Below are positions 24,281 to 33,290 of a stretch of 64,000 nt of DNA, piece after piece (the first letter of the stretch is position 1; every line of letters begins with the position of its first letter). The stretch spans positions 248,001 through 312,000 of the forward strand of contig NZ_JAICDG010000008.1 of assembly GCF_022751215.1 (NCBI RefSeq), written 5' to 3'. The notes under the pieces are model-generated. The model was not told where the DNA came from. It saw only the letters and a list, made by a program, of their open reading frames with translations, and made no database searches. The stretch is from Actinomadura terrae (GTDB taxonomy: Bacteria; Actinomycetota; Actinomycetes; Streptosporangiales; Streptosporangiaceae). Both the position numbers and the translations under genes were made by a program.

Positions 24281-25624
24281 ATGCCCTTGATCGCCGCGGC
24301 GGTAGCCGTCGTCGTCGCCATCATCGTGCTCATCGTGTTGTTCAAGATGGTCTGGCGGGTCGCCGAGCCCAACGAGGCGCTGATCATCTCCGGGCTGGGC
24401 GCCAGGTCCAAGCCGATCGACGGGCTCGACAGCCTCGGGTTCAAGATCATTACGGGCAAGGGGACCTCGGTGCTGCCGGGCTTCCAGGTCGCCCGCCGGC
24501 TGCGGCTCGACAGCCGCGCCGCGAACCTCGAGGTCAACTGCGTCACCCAGCAGGGCATTCCGGTGAAGGTCCGCGGCGTCGTGATCTACAAGGTCGGCGA
24601 CGACTTCGTGTCGATCGCCAACGCCGCGCGGCGCTTCCTGGAGCAGCAGGGCTCGATGGACGGCGCGATCCACGAGCTGTTCACCGGCCACCTCCGGTCG
24701 ATCATCGGCAACCTCACCGTCGAGGACCTCATCCTCAACCGCGAGCGGCTCACCAGCGAGACCCGCAGCTCCGCCGCCGACGAGATGAGCAAGCTCGGCC
24801 TCGTCGTGGACTCGCTCCAGATCCAGGAGATCGACGACGAGACCGACTACATCGCCAACCTCGGCCGTCCGCACGCCGCCCGCGTCGCGGCCGCGGCCCG
24901 GATCGCCGAGGCCGAGCGCGACCAGGAGGCCACCCAGCGCGAGCAGGAGGCCATGCGCGAGAACGCCGCCGTGATCCGCGACACCGAGATCAAGAAGGCG
25001 GAGTACGAGGGGCAGGTCAGCCAGGCCGCGCAGCAGGCCCGCCAGGAGGTCATCCTCAAGGAGACCCGCAACGCCGAGCTGGAGGCCGAGCGCACCGAGA
25101 AGCGGCTGGAGAGCGAGGTCCGCAAGCCCGCCGACGCCCGCGCCTACGAGCAGGTCAAGCTGGCCGAGGCCGCGCGCGAGCAGCGGATCGCGCAGGCGCA
25201 GGCCGCCGCGACCGAGATCCAGCTCAAGGCCCAGCGCGAGGCGGAGGCGACCCGCCTGCTCGGTGAGGCGCAGGCCGACGCCACCCGCCAGAAGGGTCTC
25301 GCGGAGGCCGAGGCGATCAAGGCCCGCGCGGACGCGCTGGCCCGCAACACCGACGCGGTCATCGCGCAGCAGCTCGCCGAGCAGTGGCCCCAGATCGTCG
25401 AGGCGGGCGCCCAGGTCTTCGGCAACGTCGACAACATGGTCGTGCTCAACGGCGCCGAGGGCATCGAGGACATGCTCGCCAAGGCCCTCACGCTGGGCGG
25501 CACCGGCCTCGGCGTCGCGCGTCAGCTCCTCGCCGGGATGAACGGCTCCAACGGCCAGAACGGCACGGCCCCGGCCAACGCCCAGATCCCCACCGTCCCG
25601 GTGGAGGTCCCCACGGAGAAGTGA
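24281..25624 (+). CDS. Flotillin-like SPFH-domain membrane scaffold protein
   Basis: 447 residues. One N-terminal membrane helix (about 4-24) is followed by an SPFH/band-7 domain (about 26-190) and the long Ala/Glu-rich flotillin coiled coil (about 195-345, with QAAATEIQLKAQREAEATRL). The C-terminal part has the flotillin oligomerisation stretch VIAQQLAEQWPQIV. Flotillins organise membrane microdomains. GGGGAGGAAG precedes ATG. A strong terminator follows. The NfeD-like gene upstream is the expected functional partner. Confidence 0.92.
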   Translation: MPLIAAAVAVVVAIIVLIVLFKMVWRVAEPNEALIISGLGARSKPIDGLDSLGFKIITGKGTSVLPGFQVARRLRLDSRAANLEVNCVTQQGIPVKVRGVVIYKVGDDFVSIANAARRFLEQQGSMDGAIHELFTGHLRSIIGNLTVEDLILNRERLTSETRSSAADEMSKLGLVVDSLQIQEIDDETDYIANLGRPHAARVAAAARIAEAERDQEATQREQEAMRENAAVIRDTEIKKAEYEGQVSQAAQQARQEVILKETRNAELEAERTEKRLESEVRKPADARAYEQVKLAEAAREQRIAQAQAAATEIQLKAQREAEATRLLGEAQADATRQKGLAEAEAIKARADALARNTDAVIAQQLAEQWPQIVEAGAQVFGNVDNMVVLNGAEGIEDMLAKALTLGGTGLGVARQLLAGMNGSNGQNGTAPANAQIPTVPVEVPTEK

Positions 25625-25648
25625 CCCGCGAGGAGAACTGACCCGCCT

Positions 25649-25680
25649 CTCAGGCCCCGTCGTCCCCGGCGGGGCCTGAG
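25649..25680 (+). terminator. Rho-independent-type terminator after flotillin
   Basis: Perfect 11-bp stem: CTCAGGCCCCG at 25649-25659 and CGGGGCCTGAG at 25670-25680, with a 10-base loop, followed by TTGT. It lies 24 bp after the flotillin stop. Confidence 0.85.
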
Positions 25681-25725
25681 TTGTCGGGAGCCCGAGGCGG
25701 ACGGGCGTCGCCCTAGACTTCTTTC

Positions 25726-26415
25726 ATGTCCGTCCCGCGGCTCGCCGTCACCGTCGACCTCGTCGTCCTCACCGTGCGGGAGCAACGGCTCTGCGCCCTG
25801 ATGTGGCGGCGCGACCGGGACCCCTACAACGGGACGTGGTCGCTGCCCGGCGGCTTCATCCAGTTGGACGAGGATCTGCCGGTCGCCGCGTCCCGGCTGA
25901 TGGCCGAGCGGGCGGGGCTGGCCGACGTCCGGATCCATCTGGAGCAGCTCGCGACCTACGGCTACCCCGATCGCGACCCGAGGCAGCGGGTCGTCAGCGT
26001 GGCGTATCTGGGCCTGGCGCCCGACCTGCCCGCCTCCAGCCGCGCGCAGGTGCTGTGGACGTCGGTCGAGCAGCTGACCAACCACGACCGGGCGGCGTTC
26101 GACCACCGGCGCATCCTCTGCGACGGCGTGGAGCGGGCCCGCGCGAAGCTGGAGTACACCTCGCTCGCGGCGGCGTTCTGCCCGCCCGAGTTCACGGTCG
26201 CGGAGCTGCGCCGCGTGTACGAGATCGTCTGGGGCACCGTCCTGGACCCCCGGAACTTCCACCGGAAGGTCACCGGCGCCGAGGGGTTCCTGGTGCCGAC
26301 CGACCGGACGACGACCCGCGACGGCGGGCGTCCCGCACGCCTGTACGGACGCGGCGCCGCCGAGCAGCTCCGCCCGCCGATGCTGCGCCCCCCGCCCGAG
26401 CGACGGGCGCCATGA
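25726..26415 (+). CDS. NrtR-like regulator: degenerate Nudix domain plus winged helix
   Basis: 229 residues. The Nudix box at 43-65 keeps Gly43, Glu49, Arg57, Glu61 and Gly64, but the two other metal-binding glutamates are Leu58 and Arg62, so hydrolase activity is unlikely. The C-terminal 70 residues (FTVAELRRVYEIVWG, ending in GRPARLYGRG) are the winged helix of the NrtR family, whose members sense ADP-ribose and repress NAD-metabolism genes. No NAD gene is in view. It is followed without a gap by a small unknown gene. Confidence 0.82.
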   Translation: MSVPRLAVTVDLVVLTVREQRLCALMWRRDRDPYNGTWSLPGGFIQLDEDLPVAASRLMAERAGLADVRIHLEQLATYGYPDRDPRQRVVSVAYLGLAPDLPASSRAQVLWTSVEQLTNHDRAAFDHRRILCDGVERARAKLEYTSLAAAFCPPEFTVAELRRVYEIVWGTVLDPRNFHRKVTGAEGFLVPTDRTTTRDGGRPARLYGRGAAEQLRPPMLRPPPERRAP

Positions 26416-26465
26416 CCTGGGGGGATGTTTCGAGCATCGTGGGGCCGTTGCTAGGTTCTCACCCT

Positions 26466-26747
26466 ATGAACGGTGACTCGTCCGAAGTGTTGGGACTGCT
26501 CGTCCGGGACATCGGCGACGCCGGCGTCGCGGAGATGGCCGGTTCGCCCGGTCTGGCCGCGGCGGTCGACCAGCACGTCGCCACCCTCCGCGACGAGCTC
26601 GGCGCCGTCGGCCAGGACGAGCTGATGGGCTACCTGCGCGACTTCGCCGAGGAGGCGTTCAACCGGGGCTGGTGGCCGGGCGACACCCGCGACTGGGAGT
26701 TCGTCCGGATCGTCGCGGTCTGCTGGCTGCTGCGCTCACCCGGATAG
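26466..26747 (+). CDS. Small hypothetical protein
   Basis: 93 residues, all helical and acidic (LLVRDIGDAGVAEMAG, VAAVDQHVATLRDEL, ending FVRIVAVCWLLRSPG). No motif or family recognised. An in-frame ATG at 26412 overlaps the NrtR-like stop as ATGA and would give 111 residues; the sequence upstream of 26466 looks more like a promoter than protein. Co-transcription with the regulator is possible. Confidence 0.6.
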   Translation: MNGDSSEVLGLLVRDIGDAGVAEMAGSPGLAAAVDQHVATLRDELGAVGQDELMGYLRDFAEEAFNRGWWPGDTRDWEFVRIVAVCWLLRSPG

Positions 26748-26853
26748 CCCGGCGGGCCCGCCCCCGGCGGCTTCGGGCGACCGTCCACTATGTCCAATGT
26801 GTGGGGATACGTAGGCTGGGTGCCGACCACCCATGTTCACCTGGAGGACAACG

Positions 26854-27933
26854 GTGTCCGAAGTAACATCGCCGCGCTTCCGCTCCGTCCTCGACCGGTT
26901 CGTGGCCTACAAGCCCGGCAAGGTCGTCGTGTCGCCCGAGGGCCGCTCGTTCAAGCTGTCTTCCAACGAGTCGCCGCAGGGCCCGCTGCCCTCGGTGCTG
27001 GACGCGATCGTCGACGCGGCGGCGAACATCAACCGCTACCCCGACAACAACGCGACGGCGCTGACCGAGGCCATCGCGGCGCACTGCGGCGTCCCGGCCG
27101 ATCATGTCGCGGTCGGCTGCGGCTCGGTCGGGGTGTCCCAGATGCTGCTGGAGGCCGTGGCGGAGCCGGGCGCCGAGATCGTCTACGCGTGGCGGTCGTT
27201 CGAGGCGTACCCGCTGCTGGTGGCCCTGTCGGGCGGGACGCCCGTCCAGGTGCCGCTGCGGGAGGAGACCCACGACCTCGCCGCGATGGCCGACGCGATC
27301 ACCGACCGCACCCGCCTGATCTTCGTCTGCAACCCGAACAACCCGACCGGCACGGTCGTCGGCCGCGCGGAGATCGAGGCGTTCCTCGACCGCGTCCCCG
27401 AGGACTGCCTGGTCGTCCTGGACGAGGCGTACCGCGAATACGTCCGCGACGACGACGTCCCGGACGGCCTGACCCTGCTCGCCGGCCGCCCCAACCTCGC
27501 GATCCTGCGCACGTTCTCCAAGGCCTACGGCCTGGCCGGGCTGCGGATCGGCTACCTCGTCGGCCATCCGCTGGTGGCTGGAGCGATCCGCAAGACGTTC
27601 CTGCCGTTCAGCGTCAACTCCGTCGCGCAGGCCGCCGGGATCGCCTCGCTCGCCGCGACCGACGAGCTGCTCGCGCGGGTCGAGGGCACGGTGAAGGAGC
27701 GCGACCGGGTCCGCGGCGCCCTGATCGAGGACGGCTGGACGGTCCCGCCGACCGAGGCCAACTTCGTCTGGCTGCGGCTCGGCGAGCGGACCATGGAGTT
27801 CTCCGAGGCCTGCGACGCGCAGGGCGTGAGCGTCCGCCCGTTCCCGGGCGAGGGCGCCCGCGTCTCGATCGGCTCGCCGGAGGAGAACGACGCGTTCCTG
27901 GCCGTCGCAAGGAACTTCCCTCACCGCAACTGA
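26854..27933 (+). CDS. hisC: Histidinol-phosphate / aromatic amino-acid aminotransferase
   Basis: 359 residues, fold-type I PLP enzyme. SSNESPQGPLPSV near the N-terminus, CNPNNPTGT, DEAYREYV, and the PLP lysine in TFSKAYGLAGLRIGY (Lys223) are all present. It stands alone, away from other his genes, as mycobacterial HisC2/Pat does, so it may act mainly on phenylalanine, tyrosine or tryptophan. GGAGG six bases before GTG 26854 decides the start over ATG 26833. A strong hairpin terminator follows. Confidence 0.9.
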   Translation: MSEVTSPRFRSVLDRFVAYKPGKVVVSPEGRSFKLSSNESPQGPLPSVLDAIVDAAANINRYPDNNATALTEAIAAHCGVPADHVAVGCGSVGVSQMLLEAVAEPGAEIVYAWRSFEAYPLLVALSGGTPVQVPLREETHDLAAMADAITDRTRLIFVCNPNNPTGTVVGRAEIEAFLDRVPEDCLVVLDEAYREYVRDDDVPDGLTLLAGRPNLAILRTFSKAYGLAGLRIGYLVGHPLVAGAIRKTFLPFSVNSVAQAAGIASLAATDELLARVEGTVKERDRVRGALIEDGWTVPPTEANFVWLRLGERTMEFSEACDAQGVSVRPFPGEGARVSIGSPEENDAFLAVARNFPHRN

Positions 27934-27968
27934 CCACTTCGCGGTGCCGCGGCTGACCGCTCGGGGCC

Positions 27969-28008
27969 GCTCCGCCCCCGGACCGTCCGTGTCCGGGGGC
28001 TGCGGAGC
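27969..28008. terminator. Bidirectional terminator between hisC and a regulator gene
   Basis: Long GC stem between convergent genes: the GCTCCGCCCCCGGAC arm and the GTCCGGGGGCTGCGGAGC arm, with one bulge and a short loop. It sits just past the minus-strand stop at 28015. Confidence 0.8.
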
Positions 28009-28014
28009 CCGCCG

Positions 28015-29346
28015 TCAGCCCGCGGTGGCCTTCGGGCCGAGTTTCTCGACGATCAGGCGGTAGAGCTGGCGCGGGCGGCCGGGCTGCGGCGTCCGGTTCG
28101 GCGGGAGCGGCCAGGCCAGCCCCTCCTCGACGAGCGTGCGCAGCAGGCGGCGCGCGGTGCGGGGGGTGACGCCGAGCATCTTGCCGGCGTTCTCCGCGTC
28201 CACGATGAGGGGTTGGTCCTGGTCGCCGAGCTTGTCGGCGAGCCGTGCGAGGATCTCCAGACCCTTCGGCTTGGCCTGCGGCTGGCTGCGCGGCGGGGTG
28301 CGCGGCGCGGGCACCAGGGCCCGACCGTCGCGGTCGAGCGCGAAGCCTTGGGCCCGCTGGGAGCTCTGCGAGCGCGCGAGCGCGGCGCGCGCGTGGTTCT
28401 CCGCCTCGTGCGCGGTGCGTCCCATGCCGATGCCGACCTCGATCGCGAGGCCGAGCTCCTCCCGGACCCGCTCGACGAACGGCGGCGTCCGGAAGCCCTC
28501 GGTGGACGCGGTGACCGACCCGCGCGTGGCGATGACCAGGTAGCTGTGGTCGTCCAGCGGCCACACCGAGGCGTTCATCCGGTGCGCCTCCTGGAGCAGG
28601 ACGCGGTGCAGCGCCAGCTTCAGCTCGTCCCGCCAGTAACGCGGGGTGACGCGGCGGGGGGTCTCGCGCAGCGTCGGGACGTCCACGAGCACGACGACGA
28701 GCTGCGACTCCTCCAGCCGGTGGTGCGCGCCGAGCAGCGCCGCCGTCTGGAGCGAGCTGCGGATCGCCGCGCCGGTCGGCCGGACGCGGATGGTGGGCAC
28801 GCCCGCCATCTCCATCCGTTCCGCCGTCGCGTGGACGCAGGTCATCGCGACCGTCGTCGCGCCGCGCCGCCACAGCCGCTCATGGAACGCGGCGAGCGTG
28901 CCGGGCCCGGCGGCCTCCTCGCGCAGGTGCACCTGCTCGGTGCCGAGGCTGATCTCGGCGTAGGCCTCCTCGACCTCGGCGCGTCCGAGCACGTCGATGC
29001 TCACCCGCGACGGGTCGAAGCGTTCGTCCAGGGATGCGCGCAGCAACGCGCCTTGCAGGGCGGCGCCGTTCAACGGGACGTAGGTGGCGGGCATCGTGAG
29101 TACCCCCGCCTTGCGGGCGAAGTCGTACGGCACGGGGCTGGCGAAAAGACATACGTCCACGCCCGAGCCCAGCCGCACGACCTTGTCGGCCGCCTCCTGT
29201 TCGTCCCGATATGCGGCGGCCACCAGCCGGCTAGGTACCGGTGTGGGGCCGTGGCCCATCAACATGACCCTCTCGACGAGGTCATGCGGGCCTACGACCC
29301 CGATCGTGAGATCGGGTGTCACCGACCCCGTTCGTGCGGCCGTCAT
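28015..29346 (-). CDS. Putative regulator: GGDEF-like middle domain and C-terminal winged helix
   Basis: 443 residues. The N-terminal third has alternating strands and helices (LTIGVVGPHDLVERVMLMG). The middle (about 250-370) resembles a nucleotide-cyclase/GGDEF-type fold (LVVVLVDVPTLRET, WPLDDHSYLVIATRGSV, IEVGIGMGRTAHEAENHARAAL) but lacks a GGDEF motif. The C-terminus is a winged helix (AENAGKMLGVTPRTARRLLRTLVEEG), so it likely binds DNA. The ligand is unknown. The start at 29346 is chosen because the 41 extra residues of the longest frame lack ordered character. Confidence 0.65.
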   Translation of the reverse strand: MTAARTGSVTPDLTIGVVGPHDLVERVMLMGHGPTPVPSRLVAAAYRDEQEAADKVVRLGSGVDVCLFASPVPYDFARKAGVLTMPATYVPLNGAALQGALLRASLDERFDPSRVSIDVLGRAEVEEAYAEISLGTEQVHLREEAAGPGTLAAFHERLWRRGATTVAMTCVHATAERMEMAGVPTIRVRPTGAAIRSSLQTAALLGAHHRLEESQLVVVLVDVPTLRETPRRVTPRYWRDELKLALHRVLLQEAHRMNASVWPLDDHSYLVIATRGSVTASTEGFRTPPFVERVREELGLAIEVGIGMGRTAHEAENHARAALARSQSSQRAQGFALDRDGRALVPAPRTPPRSQPQAKPKGLEILARLADKLGDQDQPLIVDAENAGKMLGVTPRTARRLLRTLVEEGLAWPLPPNRTPQPGRPRQLYRLIVEKLGPKATAG

Positions 29347-30231
29347 CGATGATCTCTCGCTTCCGGTCCATCCTCTCGGCGGAGACCCGGTGGCCCCAGC
29401 CACGCGTTCGCGCACGTTTCGCCCAACGGTTGACTCATGGCTCGTCGCCCCTGCCTTCTGACCCAGCACCGCAGTTCCCGTGCGATTCGTTCCTCAGTGG
29501 GCAGATCGGGTCAGGGCGACGATGTGTGACGCCCAGACGCGAAATCGAATCAAGAGTGCGGCGAAAAAGTAACCTACGCGACCCCCTAGTCAGTAATTTG
29601 TCACCATTCGGCCAGCCTTGATCCTGCATCTTCGGTCGTCCGAAGTTGAAAAACAAGACCCGAAATCGCCGCTAGAGGGCCCTCCTGACGCTGCTGCGCA
29701 CTCAGAGGTCCCTTGTGCGGTCGTTCGGTTTACGCGCAGGCCGAAATCCACCGACCCGGTGCCGAAGCGCCCGGAAATACGAGTGATCCGTTCGCGCGGC
29801 CGTGACTCTCCGGGGCGGTGATTTTTTACCGCGTTACGGTCGGGTCCATCGGGAGCGTTCCAGACCTTACATCCCAGGTCAACGCCTCGGCGTGGCGGAC
29901 ATGGAAGCGTCACTCCCTAGCCAGGTGTAGTTGACCGGTGACGCCATGTTGACGGATTACGGAGCCGACGGCCGCCGGAGGTTACAACCCCGGTAAGGAC
30001 CGACTCCGGAGTTGGTCAGGCCGGGCCCCCGAGCCCGGCCACTTGCGGCCGCCCGCCCATCCCGAGTGACCACTCGGTCGCCCGTGACCGTCCGTACGCG
30101 GCTCCGGCGCGCGAACAGGGCTCGGCCATGGCCCGAGAATGGTCAGTCGTCATACGAAATACAAATGATCAGACAAGCCCGCGGGGCCGACCCCGAAGGC
30201 CGACCCCCACGGGCCGCGGACCCGGGCGCGG
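29347..30231. other. Long intergenic region with no supported gene
   Basis: About 900 bp, less GC-rich than its surroundings, between the start of the regulator gene and the 3' end of murA. Only short shadow frames are present. It contains a terminator-like hairpin GGCCGGGC/GCCCGGCC at 30019-30040, preceded by TTGACC and TTGACG words near 29931 and 29950, so a small RNA near 29960-30040 is possible. A GGGGCCGACCCC-rich block at 30181-30230 resembles stem 1 of the intergenic repeat. Confidence 0.4.
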
Positions 30232-30255
30232 GTGCCTTCGCGCCCGCGAAGGCAC
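30232..30255. terminator. murA terminator hairpin, related to the intergenic repeat (copy C)
   Basis: GTGCCTTCGCG at 30232-30242 pairs with CGCGAAGGCAC at 30245-30255, an almost loop-less perfect stem 16 bp past the murA stop. The right arm lies within CGCCCGCGAAGGCACGGTCG, which matches the core of copies A and B (CCCGCAAAGGCACGGTCAC) in the A orientation. Confidence 0.75.
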
Positions 30256-30270
30256 GGTCGCGAATACCGC

Positions 30271-31563
30271 CTACTCGGCCTCTCGCACGATGTCGGCGCC
30301 GAGCGAGGAGAGCCGCTCGGCCGTGTGGGCGTGGCCGCGGTCGAGGTAGTACGCGGAGGTGATCGTCGTCTCGCCCTCGGCGGCGAGCCCGGCGAGCACC
30401 AGGGCGCTGCCGCAGCGCAGGTCGTGCGCCTCGACCTCGGCGCCGCGCAGGACGCGCGGCCCGTTGACCTTGGCGCGGTTGCCGTCGACCTCGATGTCGG
30501 CGCCCATCTTGCCAAGCTCGTAGGCCAGCTTGAACCGGCCGTCGAAGATCCGCTCGTAGATGTAGGACGGGCCCTCGGCCAGGCACGACAGCGCCATGAT
30601 CGGCGACTGGAGGTCGGTGGCGAAGCCCGGGTACTCGTCGGTGATGACGTTGATCGGACGGAGCGTCCGGTCGCGGTGGACCTGGAGGACGGCCCCCCGC
30701 TGGTGGAACTCGACGCCCATCTGCTCCAGCTTGTCGGCGGCGACGCCGAGGTGCTCCAGGCTCGCGCCGACGAGGTTCAGGTCGCCGCCGGTGATCGCGG
30801 CGGCCATCACGAAGACGCCGGCGTCGATCCGGTCGGGCATGACGCTGTGCTCGACGGCGGTCAGCTCGTCCACGCCCTCGACGGTGATGAACCCGGTGCC
30901 GCCGCCGCTGATCTTGGCGCCCATGGCCTGGAGGATCGCGATGTTGTCGAGCACCTCCGGCTCCAGCGCCGCGTTCTTGATCAGCGTGGTCCCGCGGGCG
31001 AGCGCCGCCGCCATGATCAGGTTCTCGGTGCCGGTGTGCGAGGGGGTGTCGCAGTACAGCGTCCCGCCGCGCAGGTCGCCGGCCTTGATGTGGATGATCC
31101 CGTCGCCGTTGTCGGCCACCTGCTCGGTGACGGTGGCGCCCATCCGCTTGAAGCCGTTGTAGTGGAAGTCCAGGTTGCGGCTGCCGAGATTGCATCCGCC
31201 GACGCCCTCGATGACGGCCTCGCCGAGCCGGTGCAGCAGCGCCGGGACGAACAGGAACGAGCCGCGGAACCGGGAGGCGATGTCGGCGGGCAGCACCGGG
31301 CTGCTGAGCGAGGACGCGTCGATGACCAGCGTCCGCTCGGTCTCGTGCAGCTCGGCCTTCGCGCCGATCGCCCGCGCGAGCTCCACCGCGCGCCGCACGT
31401 CCTCGATGATCGGGACGTTGCGCAGGACGGTGCGGCCCGTGGAGGCCATCAGCGAGGCACCGATCATCGGGAGGACGGCGTTCTTGGCGCCCTGGATGAA
31501 GACCGTGCCCTGCAACTTCCGGCCGCCGCGCACGCGGTACCGAACCTCGTGGCCCATGCTCAT
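30271..31563 (-). CDS. murA: UDP-N-acetylglucosamine 1-carboxyvinyltransferase (MurA-type)
   Basis: 430 residues. Transfers enolpyruvate from PEP to UDP-GlcNAc, the first committed step of peptidoglycan synthesis, in the cytoplasm. The N-terminal Lys-Asn pair (GAKNAVLP, Lys27), the Cys loop (VGGCNLGSRNLDFH, Cys124) and DEYPGFATDLQSP are present. The catalytic loop has Cys, unlike mycobacterial MurA (Asp), so fosfomycin could bind. RNLD in place of the more common RPVD leaves open that this is a second, paralogous MurA. Single gene with its own terminator. Confidence 0.93.
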   Translation of the reverse strand: MSMGHEVRYRVRGGRKLQGTVFIQGAKNAVLPMIGASLMASTGRTVLRNVPIIEDVRRAVELARAIGAKAELHETERTLVIDASSLSSPVLPADIASRFRGSFLFVPALLHRLGEAVIEGVGGCNLGSRNLDFHYNGFKRMGATVTEQVADNGDGIIHIKAGDLRGGTLYCDTPSHTGTENLIMAAALARGTTLIKNAALEPEVLDNIAILQAMGAKISGGGTGFITVEGVDELTAVEHSVMPDRIDAGVFVMAAAITGGDLNLVGASLEHLGVAADKLEQMGVEFHQRGAVLQVHRDRTLRPINVITDEYPGFATDLQSPIMALSCLAEGPSYIYERIFDGRFKLAYELGKMGADIEVDGNRAKVNGPRVLRGAEVEAHDLRCGSALVLAGLAAEGETTITSAYYLDRGHAHTAERLSSLGADIVREAE

Positions 31564-31834
31564 GTCCGCCTAACTCCCTTTTGGTTGCCGTCAACGGTGC
31601 TTACCGGAACACGTGGGTCTAGCGGCGGAATCACGAGGGCCGGGCGCGCCGAACGTGTCCCCCCTGCCCAACGGGACCCCAGTAAACCACCGAGGCGGAG
31701 ATGGGGCGTCCGGTCCGCGCCACCCCGGCGCCTGTCTGTTCGGTGAGATACCCGGGGGTTCGCAAAGGTTCGGCCTCCGGGGCAAATTCACCACCCGGAC
31801 CCGCCGCGCCGCCCCCGGGACTAGTGTGATCTTC

Positions 31835-32878
31835 ATGGACGAATCCCCCGGCTGGGACGCCATCAACGCCGCCCTGCGCCCCCTCTACGGGGACACCGAC
31901 CCCTACCACCTGGGCACGGTGCACAAGTGGGCGCTCGGCGGCCCGGACCCGCTCGACGGCATCAGCGTCTACGCGCGCGCCGAGCCGGAGCCGCACTGGC
32001 ATTTCGTGTCGTACGGGATGTCGGAGCTGTACGAGAAGGAGTCCGACGACCCGGACGAGTCGGGCTGGGGATTCGAGTTCACCTTCCGCCTCGTCCGCGA
32101 CCCGGCCGAGGAGACGCCGCCGGTCTGGGCGGCGAACCTGCTCCAGAACCTCGGCCGCTACGTCTTCAACTCGGGCAACTGGTTCGAGCCGGGCCACCAC
32201 ATGAGCGTCAACGGTCCGATCGCCGCCGAACGGGAGGACTCCGACATCCGCGCCGTCGGCTTCGTCCTCGACCCGGAACTCGGCGAGATCATGACCCCGC
32301 ACGGCCGCGTCAAGTTCCTCCAGGTCGTCGGCCTGGCGACGGAGGAGTACGAGGCCCTCCGCCAGTGGAACGCCGGGGCGTTCATGGACGCCCTCGCCCC
32401 CCACCTGCCGCTGTTCGTCACCGACGTCGACCGCCGCTCCCTGCTCGCCGACCCGGACCTCGCGCGCGCCGTCCGCGAGGGCATCGCGCGGGACGGCTCC
32501 AACAGCGGCCTCCTCTACGTCACCACCGCCCACTGGGAACGCGACGCCGGAGCCACCACCCTCCGCCTCGGCGCCCTCCAGGCCCCCGCGGTCGCCGAGT
32601 CCCTACGCGGCCGCCTCCCCTTCGGCCGCGAACTACTCCTCCAAACCGAGGACACCGTCCTCACCTTCCGCCCCGCCGACGCCTTCGCCGTGGAGCAACC
32701 GGGCGAGGGCGTCCTAGAGGTGCACGTCCCCCCGTCCGCCCTGGACGACCTCACCGCAACCCTGCGCCCCACCGCCGGAAGCACAGCGGTACCGTCCCTG
32801 CCCGGCCTCACCGTAGAAATCGTCCCCACCGCCATGCGAGACCGCTACGGCAACGAAACCGGCGAAGTAGTCGGCTAG
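31835..32878 (+). CDS. Suppressor-of-fused (SUFU) domain protein
   Basis: 347 residues. The N-terminal 190 residues match the bacterial SUFU domain: GWDAINAALRPLYGDTDPYH, GPDPLDGISVYARAEPEPHW, HFVSYGMSELYEKESDD, GWGFEFTFRL and the NSGNWFEPGHHMSVNGPI segment. Bacterial SUFU proteins occur as polymorphic-toxin immunity proteins or with unknown function. The C-terminal part (about 210-347) is beta-rich and unassigned. No toxin gene is adjacent, so immunity is not supported here. Cytoplasmic. Confidence 0.85.
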   Translation: MDESPGWDAINAALRPLYGDTDPYHLGTVHKWALGGPDPLDGISVYARAEPEPHWHFVSYGMSELYEKESDDPDESGWGFEFTFRLVRDPAEETPPVWAANLLQNLGRYVFNSGNWFEPGHHMSVNGPIAAEREDSDIRAVGFVLDPELGEIMTPHGRVKFLQVVGLATEEYEALRQWNAGAFMDALAPHLPLFVTDVDRRSLLADPDLARAVREGIARDGSNSGLLYVTTAHWERDAGATTLRLGALQAPAVAESLRGRLPFGRELLLQTEDTVLTFRPADAFAVEQPGEGVLEVHVPPSALDDLTATLRPTAGSTAVPSLPGLTVEIVPTAMRDRYGNETGEVVG

Positions 32879-33290
32879 CCCCACCCCCTACAACACCCCC
32901 CCGCCCGCGCGCGTACGCCCACACGCTCGCGGTAGCCGCGCGTTCAGTACGCCCGCACGCTTTGCACGCCTGCGCGCCTATGCGTTCACCACGCTTGCGC
33001 GCCCATCACGCCTACGCGTCCGGCACGACCACGCCTACGCGCTCGGCAGGTCTGCATGCCCACCGAACCTGCGCGCCTACCGCGCCTGCGCGCTAGGTGC
33101 GTTCGCGCTTCGTATGGCTGTGTCTCGGCACGGCCGCGCGCTGGCGCGGTTGTGTGTCCGCGCCTTGCGACGCTTGGGTGCTTGGCGCGGCCGTAGGGGC
33201 GCACGCGGGCTGCGGCTGGGGGCGGCCGCGTGTTTGGTGTGCTCGGGCGCTCAGCGGGGTTGCACGGGGCGGTGGGGCGTGGGCTAGGTG
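32879..33290. repeat. Low-complexity region with degenerate short repeats
   Basis: No gene between the convergent SUFU gene and purC. From about 32900 to 33100 the DNA is built of imperfect units such as CACGCCTACGCG followed by TCCGGCA or CTCGGCA; the best pair is at about 33006-33051. Its base composition differs from coding DNA nearby (T/A at fixed positions in a CG background). From 33100 to 33290 it is G/T/C-rich without clear units. Confidence 0.55.

Noticed and set aside
29590..29913. 107-codon minus-strand frame in the murA/regulator gap
   Set aside because: No ribosome-binding site, no ordered protein features and no coding-type GC bias at third positions.
31835..32878. Toxin-immunity role for the SUFU protein
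   Set aside because: No polymorphic toxin gene is adjacent; only the domain is supported.
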